16,195 nt of DNA, taken from NCBI RefSeq assembly GCF_021151785.1, contig NZ_JAGKWP010000050.1, positions 1 through 16,195 on the forward strand. Direction: 5' to 3'. This stretch comes from Flavobacterium sp. Its GTDB lineage: Bacteria > Bacteroidota > Bacteroidia > Flavobacteriales > Flavobacteriaceae. Position numbers and translations under genes: made by a program. How positions within the stretch are numbered: the stretch's first letter is position 1; each line of letters starts with the position of its first letter. Of this stretch, positions 1 through 6,873 are shown piece after piece. The notes below the pieces were generated by a model. That model had not been told where the DNA came from. It was given only the letters and a program-made list of their open reading frames with translations, and made no database searches.

Positions 1-4
1 ATTA

Positions 5-12
5 TATTTTTG
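5..12 (+). promoter_or_regulatory. Putative -7 promoter box for the first gene
   Basis: TATTTTTG is a perfect match to TAnnTTTG, the -7 element of the Bacteroidota primary sigma factor. It ends 16 bases before the ATG at 29, which would give a 5' leader of roughly 10 bases. The -33 TTTG element would lie outside the window and cannot be checked. Confidence 0.5.
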
Positions 13-28
13 TAAAAAAACTGAAATT

Positions 29-553
29 ATGGCGATAGAAGATAAATTATTAGAAATTGCAGCTTATACGATTCCTGCTTTAATTACTGGAGGGGTTGCA
101 TTTGTGATGTCGCAACGCTTTTTTACAGCAGAAGAAAACCGAAGAAAATTTGAACTCTTACGTGAAAATCAAAAACAAGCTTTGCCCATTCGTTTGCAGG
201 CTTATGAAAGAATGGTTTTATTTTTAGAGCGAATCAATCCGGTTAATTTAATGATGCGTGTAGAACCAGGAACACTAGACGCTCCAAGTTATGCCACTTT
301 ATTAATTCATAATATTCAAACTGAATACGAACATAATTTAACGCAACAAATTTACTTAACAGGTGAATGTTGGGAAGTAATTATGAAAACTAAAAATAGT
401 ATTGTAGCCCAATTAAGAACGGTATCTATCGGTGGTGAAGTACAAACAGGAGAAGAATTAAGAAACAAATTTCTGTTAGATGCCTCACAGTCGGAGTCAT
501 TAAGTGCAATTGCAATAAGTTTTATAAAAGAAGAATTGAAACGTGTATTCTAG
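29..553 (+). CDS. Conserved hypothetical membrane-anchored protein
   Basis: This encodes 174 residues of unknown function. A single hydrophobic segment at about residues 11-28 is followed by a basic/charged stretch (29-50), which suggests an N-terminal membrane anchor with a mostly helical cytoplasmic body. The block at 48-71 (NQKQALP..LQAYERM..FLERINP) looks like the core of a family I remember as conserved in Flavobacteriia and, I believe, listed as a DUF (possibly DUF7935); that assignment is from memory and uncertain. The single cysteine (C114) and lack of catalytic motifs argue against an enzyme. The ATG at 29 follows a good -7 box, and no earlier in-frame start is visible. It converges on the M1 peptidase gene and shares its terminator. 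Confidence 0.8.
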   Translation: MAIEDKLLEIAAYTIPALITGGVAFVMSQRFFTAEENRRKFELLRENQKQALPIRLQAYERMVLFLERINPVNLMMRVEPGTLDAPSYATLLIHNIQTEYEHNLTQQIYLTGECWEVIMKTKNSIVAQLRTVSIGGEVQTGEELRNKFLLDASQSESLSAIAISFIKEELKRVF

Positions 554-555
554 TT

Positions 556-589
556 AAAAACCTGTCGAATTAAAAACGACAGGTTTTTT
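556..589. terminator. Bidirectional rho-independent terminator
   Basis: A 12-bp perfect inverted repeat (556-567 and 577-588, with core CCTGTCG/CGACAGG) has a 9-base loop. It is flanked by an A-run on the left and a T-run on the right. It sits between the stop codon of the gene ending at 553 and the stop of the minus-strand gene ending at 590, so it can terminate transcription from both directions. Confidence 0.93.
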
Positions 590-2680
590 CTATTCATTCA
601 AAAACTTCTCATAAGTCACTTTTAAAGAGTCTTTAGATTTTACTGCTATTTCTTCTACTTTTTGACGGAAAATAGGGTCTTTCAATAATTTTCGAATGGT
701 ATTTCGCGCAAACATTGTAAACTGCCATTTGTGATGTTGAGAAGCTAAAAACAATGCTTCAATTACCTTTTCATTATGAGGGTCTAAATCGAGTAGTGCT
801 TCTAACGCATTTTGACGGACAGCACTTTCAAAATTTACATGAGTAAAAGCGATTAATTGTGTAATAATATCATTTCTCTCAAATTGTGCATTATTTCCAT
901 TAAGATAGTATAATTTTAGCCATGTTATTTTAAAACTAAAATCATTATTTCCAATAATATTCTTAGTTTGCTCTAAGTAGGAATTGGCATTATCTGGAAA
1001 ATTTTCACATAAATTAATTAAGGCTATTTCCTTGGTTTTATAAGACGCGTCTTTCAATAAAGATTCGTATTGTGATTTAAATTCAAGTGGAATTTTCTCA
1101 ACAGTCTCAGCAATAGCTTGACGAATGTACAAGTTCTGTTTCATTCCCAATTCGATTAACTCTTTTTTCTTTTCAAAAGGAACTGCTGCCATTCGATAAA
1201 ACAAATATTGCTTGACAGGAAAATAAGTTTCAGTAGTCAAAATTTCTTTGTAAGTGGCCATATCAGCCTTTTTCTTAACTAATGAAAGATAGGTAGAGAC
1301 AGCCTTATTCTTTGTTAAATAAATTTCGGCCGTTTTCATATCAAAACCAGGGGTTTCTAACCATTCTTTTTGAAAGGTTACAACATCAAAAGAAGGAACT
1401 ATCTTCTTTACTTCAGCTAAAAAATCAGCCGTAGAAACATTTTTAAATTGGTACTTTCTAAGATAATTTTTTACTATTTTTTGAAAAGCCTTTGCTCCTA
1501 CTTGTTCTCGCATAACATGCAATGCCCAAGCTCCTTTTTTATAAAAAGACAACGAACTCGCTTTTTCATTAAGTACGGGTATCGTATCTGTTTTAGCAGC
1601 CTTACTCAATTGCAAAGCATAATCATACAATTCATTATAAAAATAATCGTCACCAAAAATATGTTGTTCAGCTAATAAAGCATAATACGTTGCAAATCCT
1701 TCTTGTAACCAATGATGTTTACTAGACGTAGCCGTTACCACATCACCAAACCATTGATGAGCCAATTCATGTGCATTAACATTGATGTAATTTCGATCAT
1801 TAAAACCTATTGAATCCACTACAAAATCTTGAGCAAAAATAGTAGATGTTGTATTTTCCATGCCCGCATATAAAAAATCGCGAACCGGTACTTGACGGTA
1901 AATTTGCCAAGGATATTTAAATTGAATTTCTTGTTCTAAATAATCAAAAATTTCTTTAGAATAGCGATAGGTGGGCTCAAACTTAGCTTCGTCTCTTATA
2001 TCATACCATAACTCAATTGGTGTGCCTGATTTACTCTTAAAATCCTTTTTAGTAAATTGACCAATGGCCAACATTACTAAATAAGATGACATTGGCTTTT
2101 TCATTTTAAACTTGTAAACAGCATTAGTTGGTTCATTAATAAATGAATCTCTAAATTTTATTCTTCTCTTTTTTTCAGAAACAGCTTTTCCGTTTGAAAA
2201 TCCAGTGTAAAAAGCTAATTTATAATCAATTTCAAATGAAATATTAAAAATAACTTTTTCATTTACATCATCAAAACTAGGTAACCAATAACTGGTGTAT
2301 CGACCTTGTCCTTGTGTCCAAATTTGAAAATCATCGGTTGAACCAACGAAATAAAGGGTTTGCTTAGGTTTACATTCATAAGTAAATTCTAATTTATTAC
2401 TTCCTTTAGTGTAACCTTCAAATAAAACAATTTCTTTGTTGTTATATTTGTAACCTACTCGCTTTCCGTTGATTTTAATATCACTATTTATGAACATATT
2501 TTTGGCATCAATTCGTATAGAATCAATCTTATTCAAAACTTTAAATTGATAGCTAATTTCTCCAGAAATTGATTTTGATTCAAAATCAGGCAGTACCTTG
2601 GCAGTACATTTTATAAAATCTACCGATAAGGTTTGTTGAGAATACGAAAAAATAGATAAAAGGAATAATATATAACGCAT
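590..2680 (-). CDS. Exported M1 family zinc aminopeptidase
   Basis: This is a zinc metallopeptidase of the gluzincin M1 family, expected to remove N-terminal residues from peptides outside the inner membrane. From the ATG at 2680 it has 696 residues. An ATG at 2707 would add nine residues (MYFCLKQKA) ahead of a good signal peptide, so I prefer MRYILFLLSIFSYSQQ, with cleavage near residue 14. The M1 marks are complete: the substrate-binding motif GMEN at 273-276, the zinc site HELAH at 304-308, the third ligand Glu at 327 exactly 18 residues later (in WLQEG), and a likely catalytic Tyr at 379 (SFYKKG). The N-terminal beta domain precedes these, and the last 250 or so residues look helical and HEAT-like. 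It has no lipobox and no obvious T9SS C-terminal domain, so a periplasmic location is the simplest inference. It is a single-gene unit transcribed away from the Dph6-like gene. Confidence 0.93.
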   Translation of the reverse strand: MRYILFLLSIFSYSQQTLSVDFIKCTAKVLPDFESKSISGEISYQFKVLNKIDSIRIDAKNMFINSDIKINGKRVGYKYNNKEIVLFEGYTKGSNKLEFTYECKPKQTLYFVGSTDDFQIWTQGQGRYTSYWLPSFDDVNEKVIFNISFEIDYKLAFYTGFSNGKAVSEKKRRIKFRDSFINEPTNAVYKFKMKKPMSSYLVMLAIGQFTKKDFKSKSGTPIELWYDIRDEAKFEPTYRYSKEIFDYLEQEIQFKYPWQIYRQVPVRDFLYAGMENTTSTIFAQDFVVDSIGFNDRNYINVNAHELAHQWFGDVVTATSSKHHWLQEGFATYYALLAEQHIFGDDYFYNELYDYALQLSKAAKTDTIPVLNEKASSLSFYKKGAWALHVMREQVGAKAFQKIVKNYLRKYQFKNVSTADFLAEVKKIVPSFDVVTFQKEWLETPGFDMKTAEIYLTKNKAVSTYLSLVKKKADMATYKEILTTETYFPVKQYLFYRMAAVPFEKKKELIELGMKQNLYIRQAIAETVEKIPLEFKSQYESLLKDASYKTKEIALINLCENFPDNANSYLEQTKNIIGNNDFSFKITWLKLYYLNGNNAQFERNDIITQLIAFTHVNFESAVRQNALEALLDLDPHNEKVIEALFLASQHHKWQFTMFARNTIRKLLKDPIFRQKVEEIAVKSKDSLKVTYEKFLNE

Positions 2681-2696
2681 CGCTTTTTGTTTCAAA

Positions 2697-2704
2697 CAAA
2701 AGTA
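2697..2704 (-). promoter_or_regulatory. Putative -7 promoter box for the M1 peptidase
   Basis: On the minus strand this reads TACTTTTG, a perfect TAnnTTTG. It lies 16 bases upstream of the preferred ATG at 2680 and upstream of most of the alternative N-terminal extension. A transcript starting here would leave out the ATG at 2707, which supports the shorter start. I see no well-spaced -33 TTTG. Confidence 0.5.
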
Positions 2705-2748
2705 CAAACTTGTTTATGCAATTTGTATTTTTACCACAAATAATTACC

Positions 2749-3471
2749 ATGAAAAAAGCATTCATCAATTGGAGTAGCGGAAAAGATGCTGCATTAGCAC
2801 TATATTACACCCAAAAAAACAAAACCTTTGAAGTAACGCATTTATTTACAAGTATCAATAGTGTTTTCAACAGAGTTTCTATGCATGGTGTTAGAACTGA
2901 ATTGGTTGAATTGCAAGCCGAAAGCATCGGTATTCCATTAATAAAAGTAACTTTTCCTGAAACACCAAGCATGGAAGATTATGAAACAATAATGCGTTCC
3001 AATCTTCAATACTTTATACATAAAAATTGTATGAATTCCATTTTTGGGGATATTTTTTTAGAAGATTTGCGTGAATATAGAGAGCATCAATTAGATCAGC
3101 TATCATTTAAAGCCCATTTTCCCTTGTGGAAAAAAGGCACACTTCAACTAGCTAAAGAATTAATAAGTTTAGGGTTTAAGGCCATTGTGGTTTGTGTTAA
3201 CGATGCCTATTTAGGAAAAGAGTTTGTGGGACGCCTCTTTGATGAGTCATTTTTAAATGACCTGCCAACAGAAGTAGACCCATGTGGAGAAAACGGAGAA
3301 TTTCATACCTTTATTTTTGATGGTCCTCTTTTCAAAACACCTATTGCCTTTGAAACAGGAACCATTGTACACCGAACCTATCCAAAACCAAAAACTGTGG
3401 AAGAAGAAAATCTTTGTTCCGAAAATATAGTTAATAACGGATTTTATTTTTGCGATTTAATTCCGAAATAG
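2749..3471 (+). CDS. Dph6/DUF71-family PP-loop ATPase (diphthine-ammonia ligase-like)
   Basis: This is a 240-residue adenine-nucleotide alpha-hydrolase-fold protein of the ATP_bind_4/COG2102 family. The N-terminal PP-loop is SSGKDAA at residues 9-15. The family hallmark near the C-terminus is GENGEFHTF at 180-188, followed by DGPLF. An internal FGDIFLEDLREYRE block (99-112) and FPLW (124-127) also fit. In archaea and eukaryotes such proteins amidate diphthine on elongation factor 2. Bacteria lack diphthamide, so the automatic name should not be taken literally; the family adenylates a carboxylate and amidates it, and the bacterial substrate is unknown. I chose the ATG at 2749 because it places the PP-loop at the usual distance. 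The ATG at 2710 would add 13 hydrophobic residues unlike the family. It is followed by recG, 84 bases away. Confidence 0.88.
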   Translation: MKKAFINWSSGKDAALALYYTQKNKTFEVTHLFTSINSVFNRVSMHGVRTELVELQAESIGIPLIKVTFPETPSMEDYETIMRSNLQYFIHKNCMNSIFGDIFLEDLREYREHQLDQLSFKAHFPLWKKGTLQLAKELISLGFKAIVVCVNDAYLGKEFVGRLFDESFLNDLPTEVDPCGENGEFHTFIFDGPLFKTPIAFETGTIVHRTYPKPKTVEEENLCSENIVNNGFYFCDLIPK

Positions 3472-3495
3472 TTTTAACGTTCAGCACATAAATAA

Positions 3496-3527
3496 TTTGC
3501 ATTTTGATTTTTTATTGTTGAAATTTG
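3496..3527 (+). promoter_or_regulatory. Possible recG promoter
   Basis: A TTTG at 3496-3499 is followed after 20 bases by GAAATTTG at 3520-3527, a 7/8 match to TAnnTTTG. This spacing fits a Bacteroidota -33/-7 pair. It would start transcription near 3533, about 20 bases ahead of the recG TTG start. I see no terminator between the upstream gene and recG, so read-through is also possible. Confidence 0.35.
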
Positions 3528-3555
3528 GGCTAGCATTTCATTAGCACATCTCGTT

Positions 3556-5658
3556 TTGAATTTACTTGAAACTTCTATCGAATTTTTAAAAGGTGTAGGA
3601 CCCCAACGAGGAGACCTCCTGCGTAAAGAATTAAATATACATCAATATGGCGATTTATTGAATTTATATCCAAATCGTTATATAGACAGAACGCGCTATT
3701 ACAAAATTAATGAATTACAAAACAGTAATTCTGAAGTTCAAATAATTGGAAAAGTAATCCACCTTAAAACTGTTGAACAAGGCAAAGGTCGTTCCCGATT
3801 AGTGGCCACTTTTGTTGATGATACGGGTCAAATGGAATTAGTTTGGTTCCAAGGCCAAAAATGGATTAAAGAAAGTTTACAATTAAACACTGTCTATGTC
3901 ATTTTCGGAAAAGTGACCTCATTCAATGGAACGTTTAATATGGCGCACCCTGAATTAGAAACATTAGAAACTCACAAAGCTAGTTTAAGAAGTGCCATGC
4001 AACCTGTTTATCCTAGTACTGAAAAATTAAATAACAAAGGGATTAACAGCAAAGTAATTTCAAAGCTAATGCAACAGTTGTTTATCGAAACTCAAGCTTT
4101 ATTTACCGAAACCTTGCCAGATTCAATTATCAATGAATTGCATTTGGTACCCAAAAATATAGCCTTGTTCAATATTCATTTCCCTAAAAGTCAGGAATTA
4201 CTTGCTAAAGCTCAATTTCGTCTTAAATTTGAAGAGTTATTCTTCATTCAACTACAATTGATTACTAAAAATTTAATTCGCAAACATAAAATAAAAGGAC
4301 AACCCTTTGAACATGTAGGCACTTATTTTAACACCTTTTACAAAAATCATCTTCCTTTTGATTTGACCCAAGCTCAAAAAAGAGTATTAAAAGAAATACG
4401 TAATGATTTAGGTAGTCATGCCCAAATGAATCGGTTGTTACAAGGAGATGTGGGGTCAGGCAAAACAATCGTAGCATTAATGTGTATGCTACTTGCAAAA
4501 GATAACGGATTTCAGAGTTGTTTGATGGCACCAACAGAGATTTTAGCCAACCAACATTTCATGGGGATAAGTGAATTAGCCCAACCATTACAATTAAATA
4601 TAAAACTACTGACTGGTTCAACTAAACCTGCGGAAAGAAAAATTATATATCAAGAATTAGAAGAAGGTACATTGGATATTTTAATTGGTACACATGCCTT
4701 ATTAGAAGACAAAGTTCAATTTAACAATCTTGGTTTAGCCATTATAGATGAACAACATCGATTTGGAGTAGAACAACGAAGCAGACTATGGAAAAAAGCT
4801 ACCATACCTCCTCACATTTTAGTCATGACAGCTACCCCCATACCAAGAACGCTAGCTATGAGTTTATATGGTGATTTGGATATTTCTGTGATTGACGAAT
4901 TACCTCCTGGAAGAAAACCCATCCAAACCGTTCATCGATATGATGCGCATCGTTTAAAAGTTTGGAAATTTTTAAAAGATGAGATTGCTAAAGGCCGTCA
5001 AGTATATATTGTGTATCCGTTAATTCAAGAATCTGAAAAAATGGATTATAAAGATTTAATGGACGGCTATGAAAGTATTTCAAGAGATTTCCCGCTACCA
5101 CATTATTCTATATCGATTGTTCATGGTAAAATGAAACCTACAGACAAAGACGAAGAAATGAAACGATTTGTGGAAGGAAAAACCAATATTATGATTGCTA
5201 CAACTGTAATTGAAGTAGGGGTTAATGTTCCAAATGCTTCTGTAATGGTTATTGAAAGTGCAGAACGCTTTGGATTATCTCAATTGCATCAGTTGCGAGG
5301 GCGAGTAGGACGTGGAGCAGAGCAAAGTTACTGTATTCTTATGACTGGATTTAAATTGAGTGAGGACAGTAAAACGAGGATGGAAACTATGGTTCGTACC
5401 AATGATGGCTTTGAAATTGCAGAAGTTGATTTAAAACTTAGAGGTCCTGGAGACATAATGGGAACTCAGCAAAGTGGTATCTTAAATCTTCAAATTGCTG
5501 ATTTGGTAAAAGATAGAGACATTTTACAAGTAGCACGACACTTAGCCGTACGCTTACTTAAAGAAGATCCAAGTTTGAGTAATCCTATCCATGCTAAATT
5601 AAAAGAAGTATTTTTAGCTTTAAGCAAAAAGAAAAACATCTGGAATTATATCAGTTAA
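3556..5658 (+). CDS. recG: ATP-dependent DNA helicase RecG
   Basis: RecG is a superfamily 2 translocase that regresses stalled replication forks and branch-migrates recombination intermediates. The product is 700 residues, the normal length. An N-terminal wedge/OB domain (about 1-240, with the family opening FLKGVGPQRG at 10-19) precedes the helicase lobes. Visible motifs are Walker A GDVGSGKT (297-304), DEQH (398-401), TATP (425-428), QLRGRVGRG (579-587), and the following translocation region with GPGDIMGTQQSG. The start is TTG at 3556: no ATG or GTG lies upstream in frame near it, and the first internal in-frame Met, about 90 residues in, would delete most of the wedge domain. No Shine-Dalgarno site is seen. 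It is cytoplasmic. No clear hairpin terminator follows. Confidence 0.97.
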   Translation: MNLLETSIEFLKGVGPQRGDLLRKELNIHQYGDLLNLYPNRYIDRTRYYKINELQNSNSEVQIIGKVIHLKTVEQGKGRSRLVATFVDDTGQMELVWFQGQKWIKESLQLNTVYVIFGKVTSFNGTFNMAHPELETLETHKASLRSAMQPVYPSTEKLNNKGINSKVISKLMQQLFIETQALFTETLPDSIINELHLVPKNIALFNIHFPKSQELLAKAQFRLKFEELFFIQLQLITKNLIRKHKIKGQPFEHVGTYFNTFYKNHLPFDLTQAQKRVLKEIRNDLGSHAQMNRLLQGDVGSGKTIVALMCMLLAKDNGFQSCLMAPTEILANQHFMGISELAQPLQLNIKLLTGSTKPAERKIIYQELEEGTLDILIGTHALLEDKVQFNNLGLAIIDEQHRFGVEQRSRLWKKATIPPHILVMTATPIPRTLAMSLYGDLDISVIDELPPGRKPIQTVHRYDAHRLKVWKFLKDEIAKGRQVYIVYPLIQESEKMDYKDLMDGYESISRDFPLPHYSISIVHGKMKPTDKDEEMKRFVEGKTNIMIATTVIEVGVNVPNASVMVIESAERFGLSQLHQLRGRVGRGAEQSYCILMTGFKLSEDSKTRMETMVRTNDGFEIAEVDLKLRGPGDIMGTQQSGILNLQIADLVKDRDILQVARHLAVRLLKEDPSLSNPIHAKLKEVFLALSKKKNIWNYIS

Positions 5659-5706
5659 AAACCTAATAATGTTATAACTCTTTCGTTTAAGTGAAACAAA
5701 CGTGAT

Positions 5707-5760
5707 ATTTGTAACTACAAATGTTAAATAATTTTTAACACTACCCCCTATTCTAAATAG
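5707..5760. promoter_or_regulatory. Array of three dyad-symmetric elements upstream of the RND operon
   Basis: Three palindromes lie end to end. ATTTGTAACTACAAAT (5707-5722) is a perfect 7-2-7 dyad. GTTAAA-N5-TTTAAC (5723-5739) starts on the very next base. CTATT-N3-AATAG (5748-5760) ends six bases before the -7 box. The first has the size and compact symmetry of a TetR-type operator. Chance dyads are common in AT-rich DNA, but a perfect 16-mer abutting a second dyad is less expected. No repressor gene adjoins, so the protein that binds here, if any, is unknown. Confidence 0.45.
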
Positions 5761-5766
5761 ATAAAG

Positions 5767-5774
5767 TACTTTTG
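5767..5774 (+). promoter_or_regulatory. Putative -7 box of the RND efflux operon
   Basis: TACTTTTG is a perfect TAnnTTTG match, 30 bases before the adaptor ATG. No TTTG is found at the expected -33 distance; the sequence there is C-rich (ACTACCCCCT). A weak core promoter lacking its -33 element would fit a regulated, activator-dependent or derepressed operon, but that is inference. Confidence 0.5.
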
Positions 5775-5795
5775 AAAAAAATTAAATTCAAAAGT
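5768..5795 (+). repeat. Inverted repeat overlapping the -7 box and leader
   Basis: ACTTTTGAA (5768-5776) and TTCAAAAGT (5787-5795) are a perfect 9-bp inverted repeat separated by 10 A/T bases. The left arm is most of the -7 element, so a protein bound to this dyad would block the promoter. The right arm ends nine bases before the ATG. It could also be a coincidental AT-rich repeat. Confidence 0.5.
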
Positions 5796-5804
5796 TACTA
5801 GATA

Positions 5805-6860
5805 ATGCAAGCAAAGAAAATAATTATCACGTTAGTAGTTATATCTTTAGGTGGATTAATCACCTACCGAATTGTTAAAAACAAAGCTCAAAATGAAAAA
5901 GGAGGAAAAGAAGATAAAAAACCACCAATTGAAGTTAAGGCGAAAATTCTAACTCCAGAAAATTTCAACAACACCATTAATATAGCTGGTTCTATTGAAG
6001 CAAGTGAAGAAATCGACTTGAGAAGTGAAATTTCTGGCATTGTGAAATCAATTCTTTTCAAAGAAGGAAGTTTTGTTACCAAAGGACAAGTGCTTTTTAA
6101 AATAGATGACTTAGAATTAAGAGCTCAACTTGCACAAGCAAAAACCAAGCAAAATTTAGCCAGTGAAAATGCACGTAGAGCAAAATTGCTTTTAGAAAAA
6201 GATGCTATTAGTCAGGAAGAATTTGATATAGCAACAGCCGATTTTAGAAGTGCACAAGCACAAACCCAACTCATTCAGGCCCAACTTGCAAAGACAACAG
6301 TAAAAGCTCCATTTTCTGGAAAAATTGGTTTAAGATATATATCCCCAGGCACTTATGTGACTCCAAGCACACAAATTGCAAAGTTAGTGAGTAACAATGA
6401 AGTAAAAATTACTTTTTCAATCCCTGAAAAATATGCCTCTGATATTCAAAAAGATAAAGAAGTAACTTTCACTATCCCGAATGTATCGCAAGTCTTTAAA
6501 GCTAAAATATATGCCTTAGAACCAAGTATAGAGACCAATACAAGAACACTCAAGATTAGAGCTTTAGCTAACAATAGTTCAAATAAATTAATACCTGGAA
6601 CTTTTGCACAAGTGGCGCTTCCATTGAAAAATATAGAAAATGCCTTTATCGTACCATCTGAATGTGTAATCCCAATTCAAGACGGTAAAAAAGTATTTAT
6701 CGCCAATGGATTAAAAGCAAAAGAGGTTAAAGTTGAAACCTTAACTAGAACTGATAAAGATGTTATTGTTACCTCTGGGTTAGAAAAAGGAGACACCTTA
6801 TTACTAACAGGAATTATGGCGTTAAAGAATGAAGCAGACATTAAAGTTAAATTGAAATAA
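5805..6860 (+). CDS. RND efflux periplasmic adaptor subunit (membrane fusion protein)
   Basis: This 351-residue adaptor links an inner-membrane RND pump to an outer-membrane channel. An uncleaved N-terminal anchor is likely (hydrophobic residues 6-22, no lipobox Cys). It is followed by a first lipoyl half (about 66-105, with IDLRSEISGIV and GQVLFKIDD), a short alpha-helical hairpin rich in A/Q/K (about 106-165), and a second lipoyl half (VKAPFSGKIGLRYISPGTYV). Beta-barrel and membrane-proximal domains make up the rest. The closest named type I recall is the MexH-like branch. It is the first gene of the operon and lies 13 bases before the permease. The ATG at 5805 is the only start that includes the anchor. 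Confidence 0.94.
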   Translation: MQAKKIIITLVVISLGGLITYRIVKNKAQNEKGGKEDKKPPIEVKAKILTPENFNNTINIAGSIEASEEIDLRSEISGIVKSILFKEGSFVTKGQVLFKIDDLELRAQLAQAKTKQNLASENARRAKLLLEKDAISQEEFDIATADFRSAQAQTQLIQAQLAKTTVKAPFSGKIGLRYISPGTYVTPSTQIAKLVSNNEVKITFSIPEKYASDIQKDKEVTFTIPNVSQVFKAKIYALEPSIETNTRTLKIRALANNSSNKLIPGTFAQVALPLKNIENAFIVPSECVIPIQDGKKVFIANGLKAKEVKVETLTRTDKDVIVTSGLEKGDTLLLTGIMALKNEADIKVKLK

Positions 6861-6873
6861 GGAGCATCTAAGT

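Noticed and set aside
1448..1675. 75-codon plus-strand frame within the M1 peptidase gene
   Set aside because: It is antisense to the peptidase coding sequence, with a composition expected from the complementary strand of AT-rich code.
2681..2748. Overlapping extended N-termini of the M1 peptidase (ATG at 2707) and the Dph6-like gene (ATG at 2710)
   Set aside because: The extensions spoil a good signal peptide in one case and displace the PP-loop in the other, and the region carries the divergent promoter sequence.
5641..5700. Terminator after recG
   Set aside because: Only weak, short complementary stretches (GTTT/AAAC) without a following T-run; not enough to call a terminator.
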